Below, in pieces: positions 42,541 to 49,872 of a DNA stretch of 64,000 nt. A model generated the notes under the pieces. It saw nothing but the letters and a program-made list of their open reading frames with translations. It was not told the origin of the DNA and ran no database searches. The translations under genes were made by a program, and so were the position numbers. Location of the stretch: assembly GCA_934772045.1 (NCBI GenBank), contig CAKVMH010000001.1:248001-312000 (forward strand), read 5' to 3'. This DNA is from an uncultured Clostridia bacterium. Its GTDB lineage: Bacteria > Bacillota > Clostridia > Christensenellales > UBA1242. The first letter of the stretch is position 1. Every line of letters starts with the position of its first letter.

Positions 42541-43635
42541 TTAAACATTAAATTTAAACACGATTATGTCGCCGTCTTGCACAACATAATCTTTGCCAGC
42601 ACTTATAATCTTACCTTTTTCACGGCAGAGGTTATAATCGCCCAACGTTATCAAGTCGTCGTATTTAACAACGTCTGCACGGATAAACCCACGCTCAAAA
42701 TCGGTGTGGATTTTTCCTGCTGCTTGTGGGGCAAGTGTGCCACGGTGGATTGTCCAAGCGCGCACTTCTTTTTCGCCTGCGGTGATGAAACTTATAAGCC
42801 CAAGCAAATGATAACTTGCAACAATCAATTTTTCAAGCCCAGAACTTTCAATGCCCAGTTCTTGCTTAAACATTTCGCGGTCTTTTTGTGGCATGTTTAT
42901 CAGTTCTTCTTCTGTCCTTGCGCAAAGCGAAATAACTTCTGCCTGTTCAGCCAAAGCAATTTGTTTTATTTTTTCAATATTTTCGCGTTGGAAATCGTCC
43001 AATTCGTCGCTTGTGTTTGCCACATAAATGATAGGCTTGCTTGTGATAAGGAAAAATCCGTCCACAATTTTTTGCTCTTCCGCGTTAAGTTTAAGCATGC
43101 GCGCTGGTTTTTGATATTTAAGCAACTCCAAAATCTCATTAAGCAATTCAAATTCCTTAATTGTTTGCTGGTCGGCTTGCCCACCGTGAACAATTTTTTT
43201 AATGCGGTCAATGCGTTTTGTAACCGCGTCAATATCGCTTAAAATAAGTTCCAAATTAATGGTGTCAATATCGCGCACAGGGTCAATGCTTCCGTCCACA
43301 TGTATAATTTTATCGTTTTTAAACACGCGCACCACATGCACAATTGCGTCAACTTCGCGGATATGGCTCAAAAACTTATTGCCAAGCCCAGCACCTTCGC
43401 TTGCGCCTTTAACCAAACCTGCAATGTCCACAAATTCAATTTGCGCTGGAATAATTTTATTTGTGTGGTACATTTCAGCCAATTTATTCAACCTTTCGTC
43501 CGCCACATCGACAACGCCCACATTTGGCTCGATCGTACAAAAAGGGTAATTTGCACTTTCTGCACCGGCCTTAGTAATTGCATTAAATAATGTGCTTTTG
43601 CCAACATTTGGCAGACCAACAACGCCTAATTTCAT
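42541..43635 (-). CDS. ychF: Redox-regulated ATPase YchF
   Basis: YchF/OLA1 (364 residues) is an Obg-related P-loop protein that hydrolyses ATP and binds ribosomes. G1 is GLPNVGKST, G3 region DIAGLVKGAS, and the G4 motif is NTSDE instead of NKxD, the hallmark of its ATP preference. A coiled-coil insertion and a C-terminal TGS domain follow (FITAGEKEVRAWTIHRGT start). Start at 43635 after GGAGAG. It is divergent from uppP. Confidence 0.96.
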   Translation of the reverse strand: MKLGVVGLPNVGKSTLFNAITKAGAESANYPFCTIEPNVGVVDVADERLNKLAEMYHTNKIIPAQIEFVDIAGLVKGASEGAGLGNKFLSHIREVDAIVHVVRVFKNDKIIHVDGSIDPVRDIDTINLELILSDIDAVTKRIDRIKKIVHGGQADQQTIKEFELLNEILELLKYQKPARMLKLNAEEQKIVDGFFLITSKPIIYVANTSDELDDFQRENIEKIKQIALAEQAEVISLCARTEEELINMPQKDREMFKQELGIESSGLEKLIVASYHLLGLISFITAGEKEVRAWTIHRGTLAPQAAGKIHTDFERGFIRADVVKYDDLITLGDYNLCREKGKIISAGKDYVVQDGDIIVFKFNV

Positions 43636-43707
43636 TTTATTTTCTCTCCAACTCTTAAGTAATATTTGATATTTCCTAATAATACAATAATCTAAGGAAA
43701 ATTTCAA

Positions 43708-44457
43708 GTGAAAAATATCTTAAAATACACATTAATTGGCTTTATCCAAGGCATAACCGAATTTTTGCCGGTTTCAAGCAGTGGGCACATTGTCTTGTTT
43801 GGCTCGCTTTTTGAATTGGACAACCTTTTGTTACTAAGTGTGGTTGCGCACATCGGCACACTGTTTGCGGTTATCTTTTGTTATCGAAAGCAAATTGTGG
43901 AACTAATAAAAAATCCATTTAACTCAACAAATTTATGCCTAATAATTGCAACTGTTCCAACTGTAGTAATGGTGCTAATTTTCAACAATTTTTTGGAAGC
44001 AAATTTTTCAATCCATGTTCTGGTTTGGGGGTTTTTATTGTCGGCATTGTTGCTTGCTGTGGCAGACTTCAAAAAGACCAACAACAAACCAATAAACAAA
44101 CGCAACGCACTTTACATGGGCATTGCACAGGGGCTTGCCTTGTTACCGGGAATTTCGCGCAGTGGGGCAACGCTAACATGCGGTTTGTTGGTTGGCGTTG
44201 AAAAGCAAAAGGCGTTAGACTTTTCCTTTTTGATGAGTATACCAGTCATCATTGCAAGTGCGGTTTATGAAAGTTTTAAACTTTTCAGTTGCCAACTTAC
44301 AATCAATTGGCTGGGCATTATAATTGTCATGATAACTTCATTTGTTTTCGGCATTTTATCAATAAAAATCATGTTGAAATTAGTCAATAAAAATAAGTTA
44401 ATTTACTTCAGTTTCTATTTAATACTGCTAAGTTTATTAATTTTGTTTTTGGTTTAA
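43708..44457 (+). CDS. uppP: Undecaprenyl-diphosphatase UppP
   Basis: UppP (BacA) recycles undecaprenyl diphosphate to the monophosphate carrier for peptidoglycan and other envelope polymers. The 249-residue, multi-helix protein has EFLPVSSSGH near the N-terminus and the catalytic PGISRSGATL motif. GTG start with TAAGGAAA. The carrier it makes would feed the GtrB-like system at 8.5 kb. Confidence 0.95.
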   Translation: MKNILKYTLIGFIQGITEFLPVSSSGHIVLFGSLFELDNLLLLSVVAHIGTLFAVIFCYRKQIVELIKNPFNSTNLCLIIATVPTVVMVLIFNNFLEANFSIHVLVWGFLLSALLLAVADFKKTNNKPINKRNALYMGIAQGLALLPGISRSGATLTCGLLVGVEKQKALDFSFLMSIPVIIASAVYESFKLFSCQLTINWLGIIIVMITSFVFGILSIKIMLKLVNKNKLIYFSFYLILLSLLILFLV

Positions 44458-44502
44458 AACTGCCGTTTAATGGGTTAAAATAAAGTAAAAAAGCATAAAA
44501 CT

Positions 44503-44572
44503 ATCGACAAAATTCGACAAAATACGATATTTCTTCGTAAATCATTGCAGTTGTGGGGCTTTGCCTTAAAAT
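44503..44572 (+). promoter_or_regulatory. XRE gene promoter, direct repeats and operator
   Basis: Two TCGACAAAAT direct repeats (44504-44523) lead into the inverted repeat TACGA-N7-TCGTA (44523-44539). TTGCAG (44545-44550), a 16-base spacer and TAAAAT (44567-44572) follow. The -10 ends 6 bases before the ATG. Confidence 0.65.
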
Positions 44573-44578
44573 GATTTT

Positions 44579-44785
44579 ATGAATATAGGTAAAGTTATTA
44601 GGGATTTAAGGAAGGAACATAAGATAACGCAATCGCAACTTGCAATGGCAATCAATTCAACACAAGACACCATTTCCCTTTGGGAACTTAATAAAAGTTG
44701 CCCAGATGCGTTTTATATTGTCAAACTTGCCAAATATTTTAGTGTCAGTGCGGATTATTTACTTGGCTTGCAAGATGTCATGTAA
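44579..44785 (+). CDS. XRE-family HTH regulator
   Basis: This 68-residue protein is a single HTH_3 domain: IGKVIRDLRKEHKITQSQLAMAINSTQDTISLWE then YFSVSADYLLGL. It should bind DNA as a dimer. The inverted repeat in its promoter suggests autoregulation. It is leaderless by geometry. It sits 160 bases before the large RNA candidate on the same strand, which has its own promoter, so a regulatory link is open. Confidence 0.85.
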   Translation: MNIGKVIRDLRKEHKITQSQLAMAINSTQDTISLWELNKSCPDAFYIVKLAKYFSVSADYLLGLQDVM

Positions 44786-44909
44786 ATTGGAGCAGTTAAT
44801 TTAAACTTAAAATTACTTATTCATTTGCTATGCCATGTTAAATGGCGTTTTCAGTGTGTTTTTTGCTTGCGCACACTTTTTGTTGATTTTTCTGTCTAAC
44901 CACAAAATA

Positions 44910-44938
44910 TTGACATTATGTAATGTTTGTGATAATAT
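44910..44938 (+). promoter_or_regulatory. Promoter of the large ncRNA candidate
   Basis: TTGACA (44910-44915), a 17-base spacer and TAATAT (44933-44938); start site expected near 44945. Confidence 0.85.
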
Positions 44939-44945
44939 AATAACA

Positions 44946-45590
44946 TAACGAAGGCGCAGTATTCTAGTCGTCTAGGTTAAGTGAGGATGCTGAAACAAGC
45001 ATAATTGGCACAACTATGAAGTTTCTGGTGCTGGCTTTGATTGCCCAAATTGGGGCTGGTGCTGGGAGTTAAGGTTTTTGGGTGGTGTGTAACGGCATAC
45101 ACATTTAAGCCCAACTATCGCGGAGACCCAAGTGGGTAGGTTGAGTGTTATTAGCTGCTTATCTATCGCTTGGATTGGGAACCTGCATACGGCGAAAGTT
45201 GTGTGCAGTGTAGCCTGCTTTGAGTGGTTAAACTGGGATTGAGCGACAACTTAAATTTATTGCAAAGTACACGCATACTTTTAGGTTGCTTTTGAAATTT
45301 TAACCGCAAAATAAAGCTAAATTTAACTGATGACGTTAAGGAAAACTTCTAGGCTGTTCGTATGAGGTGCTTTGGGGATTATAGTGTGGTCTCAGTGGCG
45401 ATTCGGTGCAAGTTTTGCATAAAGGGAAACCGCTTTGTTGGTAACGGCAAAGTGCAAGATTGGGAAATCCAACCGAACCTTATGCCGCAAGGTTTACTCA
45501 AGGTATTGCCTTCGTAATTTGGAAACAACACTTTTAAGTGTGTAAATAAACATAAAAAGAAAAAAGCAGGTAAGTTTTCACCTGTTTTTT
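44946..45590 (+). ncRNA. Candidate large structured non-coding RNA of about 0.6 kb, family not recognised
   Basis: The region has a near-consensus promoter directly upstream and a terminator at its end, but no frame with a ribosome binding site. It is clearly more GC-rich than the gaps around it. ACGAAGGC (44948-44955) pairs perfectly with GCCTTCGT (45508-45515), closing about 568 nt. Inside are an 11-bp stem with a GAAA tetraloop (45183-45208), a 10-bp stem with a GTAA tetraloop (45431-45454), nested TTGGG/CCCAA and GTGTGT/ATACAC helices (45078-45114), and GCATAA/TTATGC (45417-45485) enclosing two hairpins. Motifs of RNase P, tmRNA, SRP and group II introns were not found. OLE, ROOL or GOLLD-type RNAs are alternatives. 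Confidence 0.75.
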
Positions 45591-45591
45591 T
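45561..45591 (+). terminator. Terminator of the ncRNA candidate
   Basis: CAGGT, loop AAGTTTTC, ACCTG, then seven T. Confidence 0.85.
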
Positions 45592-45601
45592 CGTTGTGAA
45601 C

Positions 45602-45713
45602 ACAACAAACCATATTTTTAAATGGGAACAAAATAAATTGGTTTATTATGAGTTTTCTTTTGGCAAAAATAAACCAATTTGCTTCGCTTTTGCTCGCAAA
45701 TATGGTTTGTTGT
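45602..45713 (+). repeat. Nested inverted-repeat element, 112 bp
   Basis: Outer arms ACAACAAACCATAT/ATATGGTTTGTTGT (14 bp, perfect) and inner arms AAATTGGTTTATT/AATAAACCAATTT (13 bp, perfect). The right half is related to 25626-25685. A frame through it (45596-45805) mirrors the repeat and has no ribosome binding site. It resembles a MITE or REP-type unit. Confidence 0.75.
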
Positions 45714-45724
45714 TAATCACAAAA

Positions 45725-45748
45725 AAAAGTGGCTTAAATGCCACTTTT
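45725..45748 (-). terminator. Terminator of the 141-residue gene
   Basis: AAAAGTGGC, loop, GCCACTTTT with a run of eight T on the minus strand. Confidence 0.85.
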
Positions 45749-45809
45749 AAATTCTTAAACTGGAATAATGTAACCTATTTTATTATGAAAATTGAATTAA
45801 CTTAACAAA

Positions 45810-46235
45810 TTAGTCCCTTCTTCTGTTAGGAATTGAAAGCACCAACAACAATGAAACTACGCCGACGCCAATAGCAACGTATTCACCAACTTTGTTTGAG
45901 AATTGAACAGAAACGTCTGCAGACCCGCCCAAGGCCATAGAAAATTTAACATTGTACATGTTTGAAATAATCATGTAGTTTTTATCTTCTAAATTGCCAA
46001 AATCTTTGGTGTCGTTTAAATAAATTTTATTGCCTTTCAATTTATAAAAACCGGTGTTTTCGCCTAATTTGTAACTGCCGTCCCATTTAAATTGCAATTC
46101 AACAGTTTCAGTTTTGTCGCCAACTTTGTAATTATATTTATAAGTACCAAATGGCAAGATAAACATAGGGTAGCCATAACATAAAACAACAAATGCAATT
46201 GCAAGTGTTAAAAATATTTTCCTAAAAAAGTGCAT
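45810..46235 (-). CDS. Small membrane protein of unknown function
   Basis: The 141-residue protein has an N-terminal hydrophobic segment (about residues 7-30), a beta-rich extracytoplasmic middle, and a C-terminal helix (about 115-133) ending NRRRD, so both ends probably face the cytosol. I do not recognise it. The middle (VELQFKWDGSYKLGENTGFYKLKGNKIYL) looks like a small lipocalin-like or META-like sheet. RBS AAAGGAG. Isolated between the repeat element and pepF. Confidence 0.68.
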   Translation of the reverse strand: MHFFRKIFLTLAIAFVVLCYGYPMFILPFGTYKYNYKVGDKTETVELQFKWDGSYKLGENTGFYKLKGNKIYLNDTKDFGNLEDKNYMIISNMYNVKFSMALGGSADVSVQFSNKVGEYVAIGVGVVSLLLVLSIPNRRRD

Positions 46236-46429
46236 AAACCCTTCTCCTTTATTTTTAGTATAGTGAAAAATTTAACGAAAGTCAACAAACTGTGTCAGTT
46301 TTTGTATTTTAATTTCGCATTGTAATTTTGCTTATCGTGCACATTAAAAAATGCTTGACCAACGGCTAAACTTTATTTAAACTTAAAATATACATATTCA
46401 TGTAAAATGAAAATTATTCAGGGGGAAGA

Positions 46430-48196
46430 ATGAAAAAACGCGCAGACATTGATGAAAAATATAAATGGGATATAGGGTTATTTAAAACACAAAAAGAAAT
46501 TGAAAATGTGTTCACCACAATGCAATTTTTAACCGATGAAATGCCAAAATTTTATGGCAAATTTAACGATAAGGATAAGTTTTTTGAATACCTTACCACA
46601 TATGAAAAACAGGAGCAATTAATACAACAATTTTGTTTTTATTTGTCCAACACTTATGCGACAGACAACTCAAATGTGGAAATCCTTAAACTTATGCAAC
46701 GCTATGAAATCATGGCGCAAAAGTTGGGCAAAGCAACCGCCTTTGTTTCACCACAAATGGCGCGTTTAAGTGAAAAATATTTGCGCGAATTGCTTAGCGA
46801 TAAGCGTGCAAAAGGTCATGAAAATTTTATTCTTGACATCATTCGCAACAAGCCACACACATTAGATGAAAAATCGGCAGATTTAATTGCAAAAATTTCA
46901 AACAGTTTCAACAACAGTTCATCAGTTTTTGACATTATAACCGACAGTGAAATGGAATTTAATTTAGCATTGGACAGCAAAAATAAACCACATAAACTTG
47001 ACAATGCAACCTATCACACTTTGCTCACAAGCAAGGACAGGGTTTTAAGAAAAAATGCTTTTAAAAATTTCTTATCACAATATGGAAAGTTGAATAAAAC
47101 CTTTGCTGAACTTTATGTAAGCGACATGAAATCAGATAACGACAATACAAAATTGCATAATTTCAGTTCACTTTTAACCGCGCAACTTTTCGACGAACAA
47201 GTGCCAGAAATTGTGTTTGAAAACAACATAAAATATGTTAACAAACACATTGATTTAAACAAAAAATACATTCGCGCACTTGCCAAAAATCAATGGCTGA
47301 AAGACATTGCTTACTACGACCTTTTTATGGACGAAAAAGTAAATGGAAAAGTAACAATTGAACAAGCAAAGCAGACAATTTTAAATGCGCTTGCACCACT
47401 TGGGCAAGACTATTTGTCACGCGTGAACAAAAAATTGACAGATAAATCTATCGATTACATGCCAAACCAAAACAAAACAACAGGGGGATACTGTTCAAAT
47501 TGCTACGGTGCAAAAACTTTAATTTTGATGAACTGGCAAGACGATTTCAACAGTATGTCCACATTAATACACGAAATGGGGCATTGCATTAATGCTGAAT
47601 ATTTCAACGAGTTTCAACCAATGGACGACGCATCAATCAGCATTTTCAGTGCGGAAATTGCAAGCACAGTAAATGAAATTTTATTAAATCAATACATGCA
47701 AAAAACGGCAGACAAAAGGCATAAAAAATATTATTTAAACGAATTTTTAAATTCGGTTAGAAGCACAATTTTTAGGCAAACTTTGTTTAGCGAGTTTGAA
47801 TTGTATGCCCACACAAGCATAGAAAATGAAACACCAATCACATACAAAGAATTGAATGAAAAATACTTTGAATTGAACAAAAAATATTATGGTGGGGCAT
47901 GTGCTCTTCCAAAGGAATTGCAATTTGAATGGTCACGCATTCCACACTTTTACCGCCCATATTATGTCTATTCATACTCAACCGGCATGTTAACAGGCAT
48001 TACCATTGCAGTCAAACTTTTAAACGAGCCTAACTTTGCAAACCATTACATTGAATTTTTAAAGAATGGTACACACCGCCCAGCAATTGAAGTGCTAAAA
48101 GAAATCGGCATTGATTTAACAACAGCAGAGCCATTTGAATACGCCTTTAAGTTTATCAAAAATCAATTAGATGAATACATTTCACTTAAAAAGTAA
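46430..48196 (+). CDS. pepF: Oligoendopeptidase F (M3B metallopeptidase)
   Basis: The 588-residue cytosolic zinc peptidase cleaves short peptides. The HExxH motif is in LIHEMGHCINAEYF with the third ligand Glu downstream in FSAEIASTVNE. The C-terminal QFEWSRIPHFYRPYYVYSYSTG-type region of M3B enzymes is present (split here as EWSRIPHFYRPYYVYSYSTG). Length is normal (about 600). RBS GGGGGAAG. Likely recycles peptides taken up or released by the nearby secreted protease, though this link is speculative. Confidence 0.93.
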   Translation: MKKRADIDEKYKWDIGLFKTQKEIENVFTTMQFLTDEMPKFYGKFNDKDKFFEYLTTYEKQEQLIQQFCFYLSNTYATDNSNVEILKLMQRYEIMAQKLGKATAFVSPQMARLSEKYLRELLSDKRAKGHENFILDIIRNKPHTLDEKSADLIAKISNSFNNSSSVFDIITDSEMEFNLALDSKNKPHKLDNATYHTLLTSKDRVLRKNAFKNFLSQYGKLNKTFAELYVSDMKSDNDNTKLHNFSSLLTAQLFDEQVPEIVFENNIKYVNKHIDLNKKYIRALAKNQWLKDIAYYDLFMDEKVNGKVTIEQAKQTILNALAPLGQDYLSRVNKKLTDKSIDYMPNQNKTTGGYCSNCYGAKTLILMNWQDDFNSMSTLIHEMGHCINAEYFNEFQPMDDASISIFSAEIASTVNEILLNQYMQKTADKRHKKYYLNEFLNSVRSTIFRQTLFSEFELYAHTSIENETPITYKELNEKYFELNKKYYGGACALPKELQFEWSRIPHFYRPYYVYSYSTGMLTGITIAVKLLNEPNFANHYIEFLKNGTHRPAIEVLKEIGIDLTTAEPFEYAFKFIKNQLDEYISLKK

Positions 48197-48212
48197 AATA
48201 TTTAAAAAAGAA

Positions 48213-48241
48213 TTGCAAAAACTAAGTTGATTTGTTATAAT
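48213..48241 (+). promoter_or_regulatory. Promoter of the first membrane-anchored wHTH-like gene
   Basis: TTGCAA (48213-48218), a 17-base spacer and TATAAT (48236-48241). Confidence 0.7.
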
Positions 48242-48253
48242 TTAGGAGTGAAC

Positions 48254-48619
48254 ATGCTGGATAAAAAATCATTTTCAGTTTTAAAAGCATTGAATAAGTT
48301 GACTGATGGTACCGCATATAAAGTGGCAACCAGTGAAGAAATTATTGCATTGCTTAGCCAAAAAAGCCAGTACGATAACGACAGCATAAGGCAAATTATG
48401 GATTTTTTGGAAAAACAAGAGTATTTGATTATCAAATTTAGTGAAGAAAACACATATTGTTATTCACTTCTTCCCAAAGCACGCATTGTGTTGGAACAGG
48501 ACACGGGCAAACCAAAAGCAAAAAAGAATATAAATTCGTTTTTACATTATGCTTATGTCGCACTGGCTTCATTCGTTGGGTGCTTGCTTGCGTTGGTTGT
48601 TTTCTTTTATGTTTTTTAG
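48254..48619 (+). CDS. Putative winged-helix protein with C-terminal membrane anchor, copy 1
   Basis: The 121-residue protein has an N-terminal helical region with a winged-helix look (SEEIIALLSQKSQYDNDSIRQIMDFLEKQEYLII) and a C-terminal hydrophobic helix (about residues 100-119). It would be cytosolic with the anchor at its end. The next gene has the same plan and size, so the two are probably paralogous. I recognise no family. TAGGAG precedes the start at 48254. Confidence 0.65.
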   Translation: MLDKKSFSVLKALNKLTDGTAYKVATSEEIIALLSQKSQYDNDSIRQIMDFLEKQEYLIIKFSEENTYCYSLLPKARIVLEQDTGKPKAKKNINSFLHYAYVALASFVGCLLALVVFFYVF

Positions 48620-48702
48620 TCGTTTTGCAAACATCAAACTCTAATTATAAAAATCACAATTTTCAAATAAAATTTAAAAACACAAATTATTAGTCAAAAA
48701 TT

Positions 48703-49068
48703 ATGTTAACTTTTAAAGAAAAATACGTAATGGAATATGTCTATCAGAAATGTCAAGGCAAAAAGTCTTGTCTTATTTCTCCGCGCGAAATTATTTCATT
48801 TGTTGCGGACAAATATGTCATTTCTACTGACGAACTTGAAAAGATTATGACAAATTTAAGTTACGATAACTACATCGAACTTTTTAAAAGTGACAAAAAA
48901 GGTAGCCCAGTTTTTTGTGTTTCGCTTAAAATTAAAGGTGAAGGTTTTCATCGTGAACTTACCAACAACAAGCGCAACTTGTGGTATCAAATTGCCACAA
49001 AGGTTGGTTTGGCATTGCTTGTAGGCATAATTGGTTTAATTTTCGCCATTATAAAAATCCGCTTTTAA
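48703..49068 (+). CDS. Putative winged-helix protein with C-terminal membrane anchor, copy 2
   Basis: Also 121 residues: an N-terminal region (ISPREIISFVADKYVISTDELEKIMTNLSYDNYIEL) matches the helix-helix-wing spacing of copy 1, and a C-terminal helix (about 98-118) ends in basic residues. No clear ribosome binding site is seen before the ATG, so the start is less sure. Probably transcribed with copy 1 (84-base gap). Confidence 0.62.
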   Translation: MLTFKEKYVMEYVYQKCQGKKSCLISPREIISFVADKYVISTDELEKIMTNLSYDNYIELFKSDKKGSPVFCVSLKIKGEGFHRELTNNKRNLWYQIATKVGLALLVGIIGLIFAIIKIRF

Positions 49069-49242
49069 TAAAAGTGCGCGGTCGTATTTAATATTTCAAT
49101 CCATGAGTGTAAGTACAAGTTTGTATTAATTGGTCACTCTGAGTGTTGGCAATTACACTCTATATGATATGTACACCATGAACGTTAGTGAATATGTCGT
49201 ACTAAGTGTGTCGCCCTGTTAAGTTTGTCACCCTTTTATGTA

Positions 49243-49607
49243 TGTCACCCTGAGCGCACGCGAAGGGTCTTGCACGAAGCGCTTTTTACGATCAATATAT
49301 CAAAAGCAAAACAAGTTTTGCAAGATTCTTCGCTTCGCTAGAATCTGAAGATTTTTTCGAAATCATTCAGGTTCTTCGCTATGCTAGAATGACAGATAAC
49401 TGAAAATATACATAAACATAAATAACATTATTTTTTTAAAATCATTCAGGTTCTTCGCTACGCTCAGAATGACACGTGTATTCAATCTTATGTCATTCTG
49501 TTAAGTATGTACTATGTAAGTATGTCACCCTGAGTGGAACGAAGGGTCTTGCGCGAAGCGTTTTTTACCATTAATGTTTTAATCAACGCTACGCTCAGAA
49601 TGACAGA
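49243..49607 (+). repeat. Cluster of dispersed palindromic repeats
   Basis: Units: CACCCTGAGCGCACGCGAAG-type at 49243-49286 and 49523-49567; TTGCAAGATTCTTCGCTTCG-type at 49301-49350; CATTCAGGTTCTTCGCTA-type at 49364-49395 and 49443-49474; and a CGCTCAGAATGACAG end at 49586-49607. Copies in the opposite orientation lie at 17861 and 29459-29574. Confidence 0.8.
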
Positions 49608-49615
49608 TGTATTAT

Positions 49616-49638
49616 CACCAGTTTATCTGGTGTTTTTT
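49616..49638 (+). terminator. Terminator at the end of the repeat cluster
   Basis: CACCAG, loop TTTAT, CTGGTG, then six T. Confidence 0.8.
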
Positions 49639-49664
49639 ATTTTAAAAAGCAAAGAGTGGTTTGC

Positions 49665-49772
49665 ATGTTTTTATTGTTATAAGGAAAATTCTGCATACTT
49701 ATGTTTTTATTATTATAAGAAAAATGCTACATATGCATGTTTTTATTTTGACAAGAAAAAAGTTGCTTTTAC
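49665..49772 (+). repeat. 36-bp tandem repeat, three units
   Basis: Units starting ATGTTTTTATT at 49665, 49701 and 49737, each followed by a TTATAAG/GACAAG-AAAA body; the third has drifted most. Confidence 0.8.
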
Positions 49773-49872
49773 AAGTTTATTATGTAATAATAAAAATACT
49801 AATTAAATTTTTAGTTATACTAAATGTAATAAGCATTTGTTGGCTTGCAACAAGTGCAATAGGGGTAAACAT

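Larger units (their letters stand above)
49069..49872. other. 804-bp repeat-rich, gene-free interval
   Basis: Holds at least six copies or fragments of the dispersed palindromic repeats, one terminator and a 36-bp tandem repeat. Frames at 49534 and 49661 are built from these and lack ribosome binding sites. A promoter for the protease gene probably lies near the end but none is clear. Confidence 0.7.

Noticed and set aside
44946..45590. Group II intron, RNase P RNA or tmRNA
   Set aside because: No GUGYG start or domain V, no GAGGAAAGUCC/ACAGAA pair and no tRNA-like TTCGA-CCA end could be found.
45379..45603. Minus-strand frame inside the ncRNA region
   Set aside because: It is antisense to paired stems of the RNA, lacks a ribosome binding site and overlaps the terminator.
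45596..45805. 69-codon plus-strand frame
   Set aside because: It is made of the nested inverted repeat and the next terminator; no ribosome binding site.
49243..49607. CRISPR array
   Set aside because: Units vary in length, spacing and orientation, with no constant repeat-spacer pattern and no cas genes.
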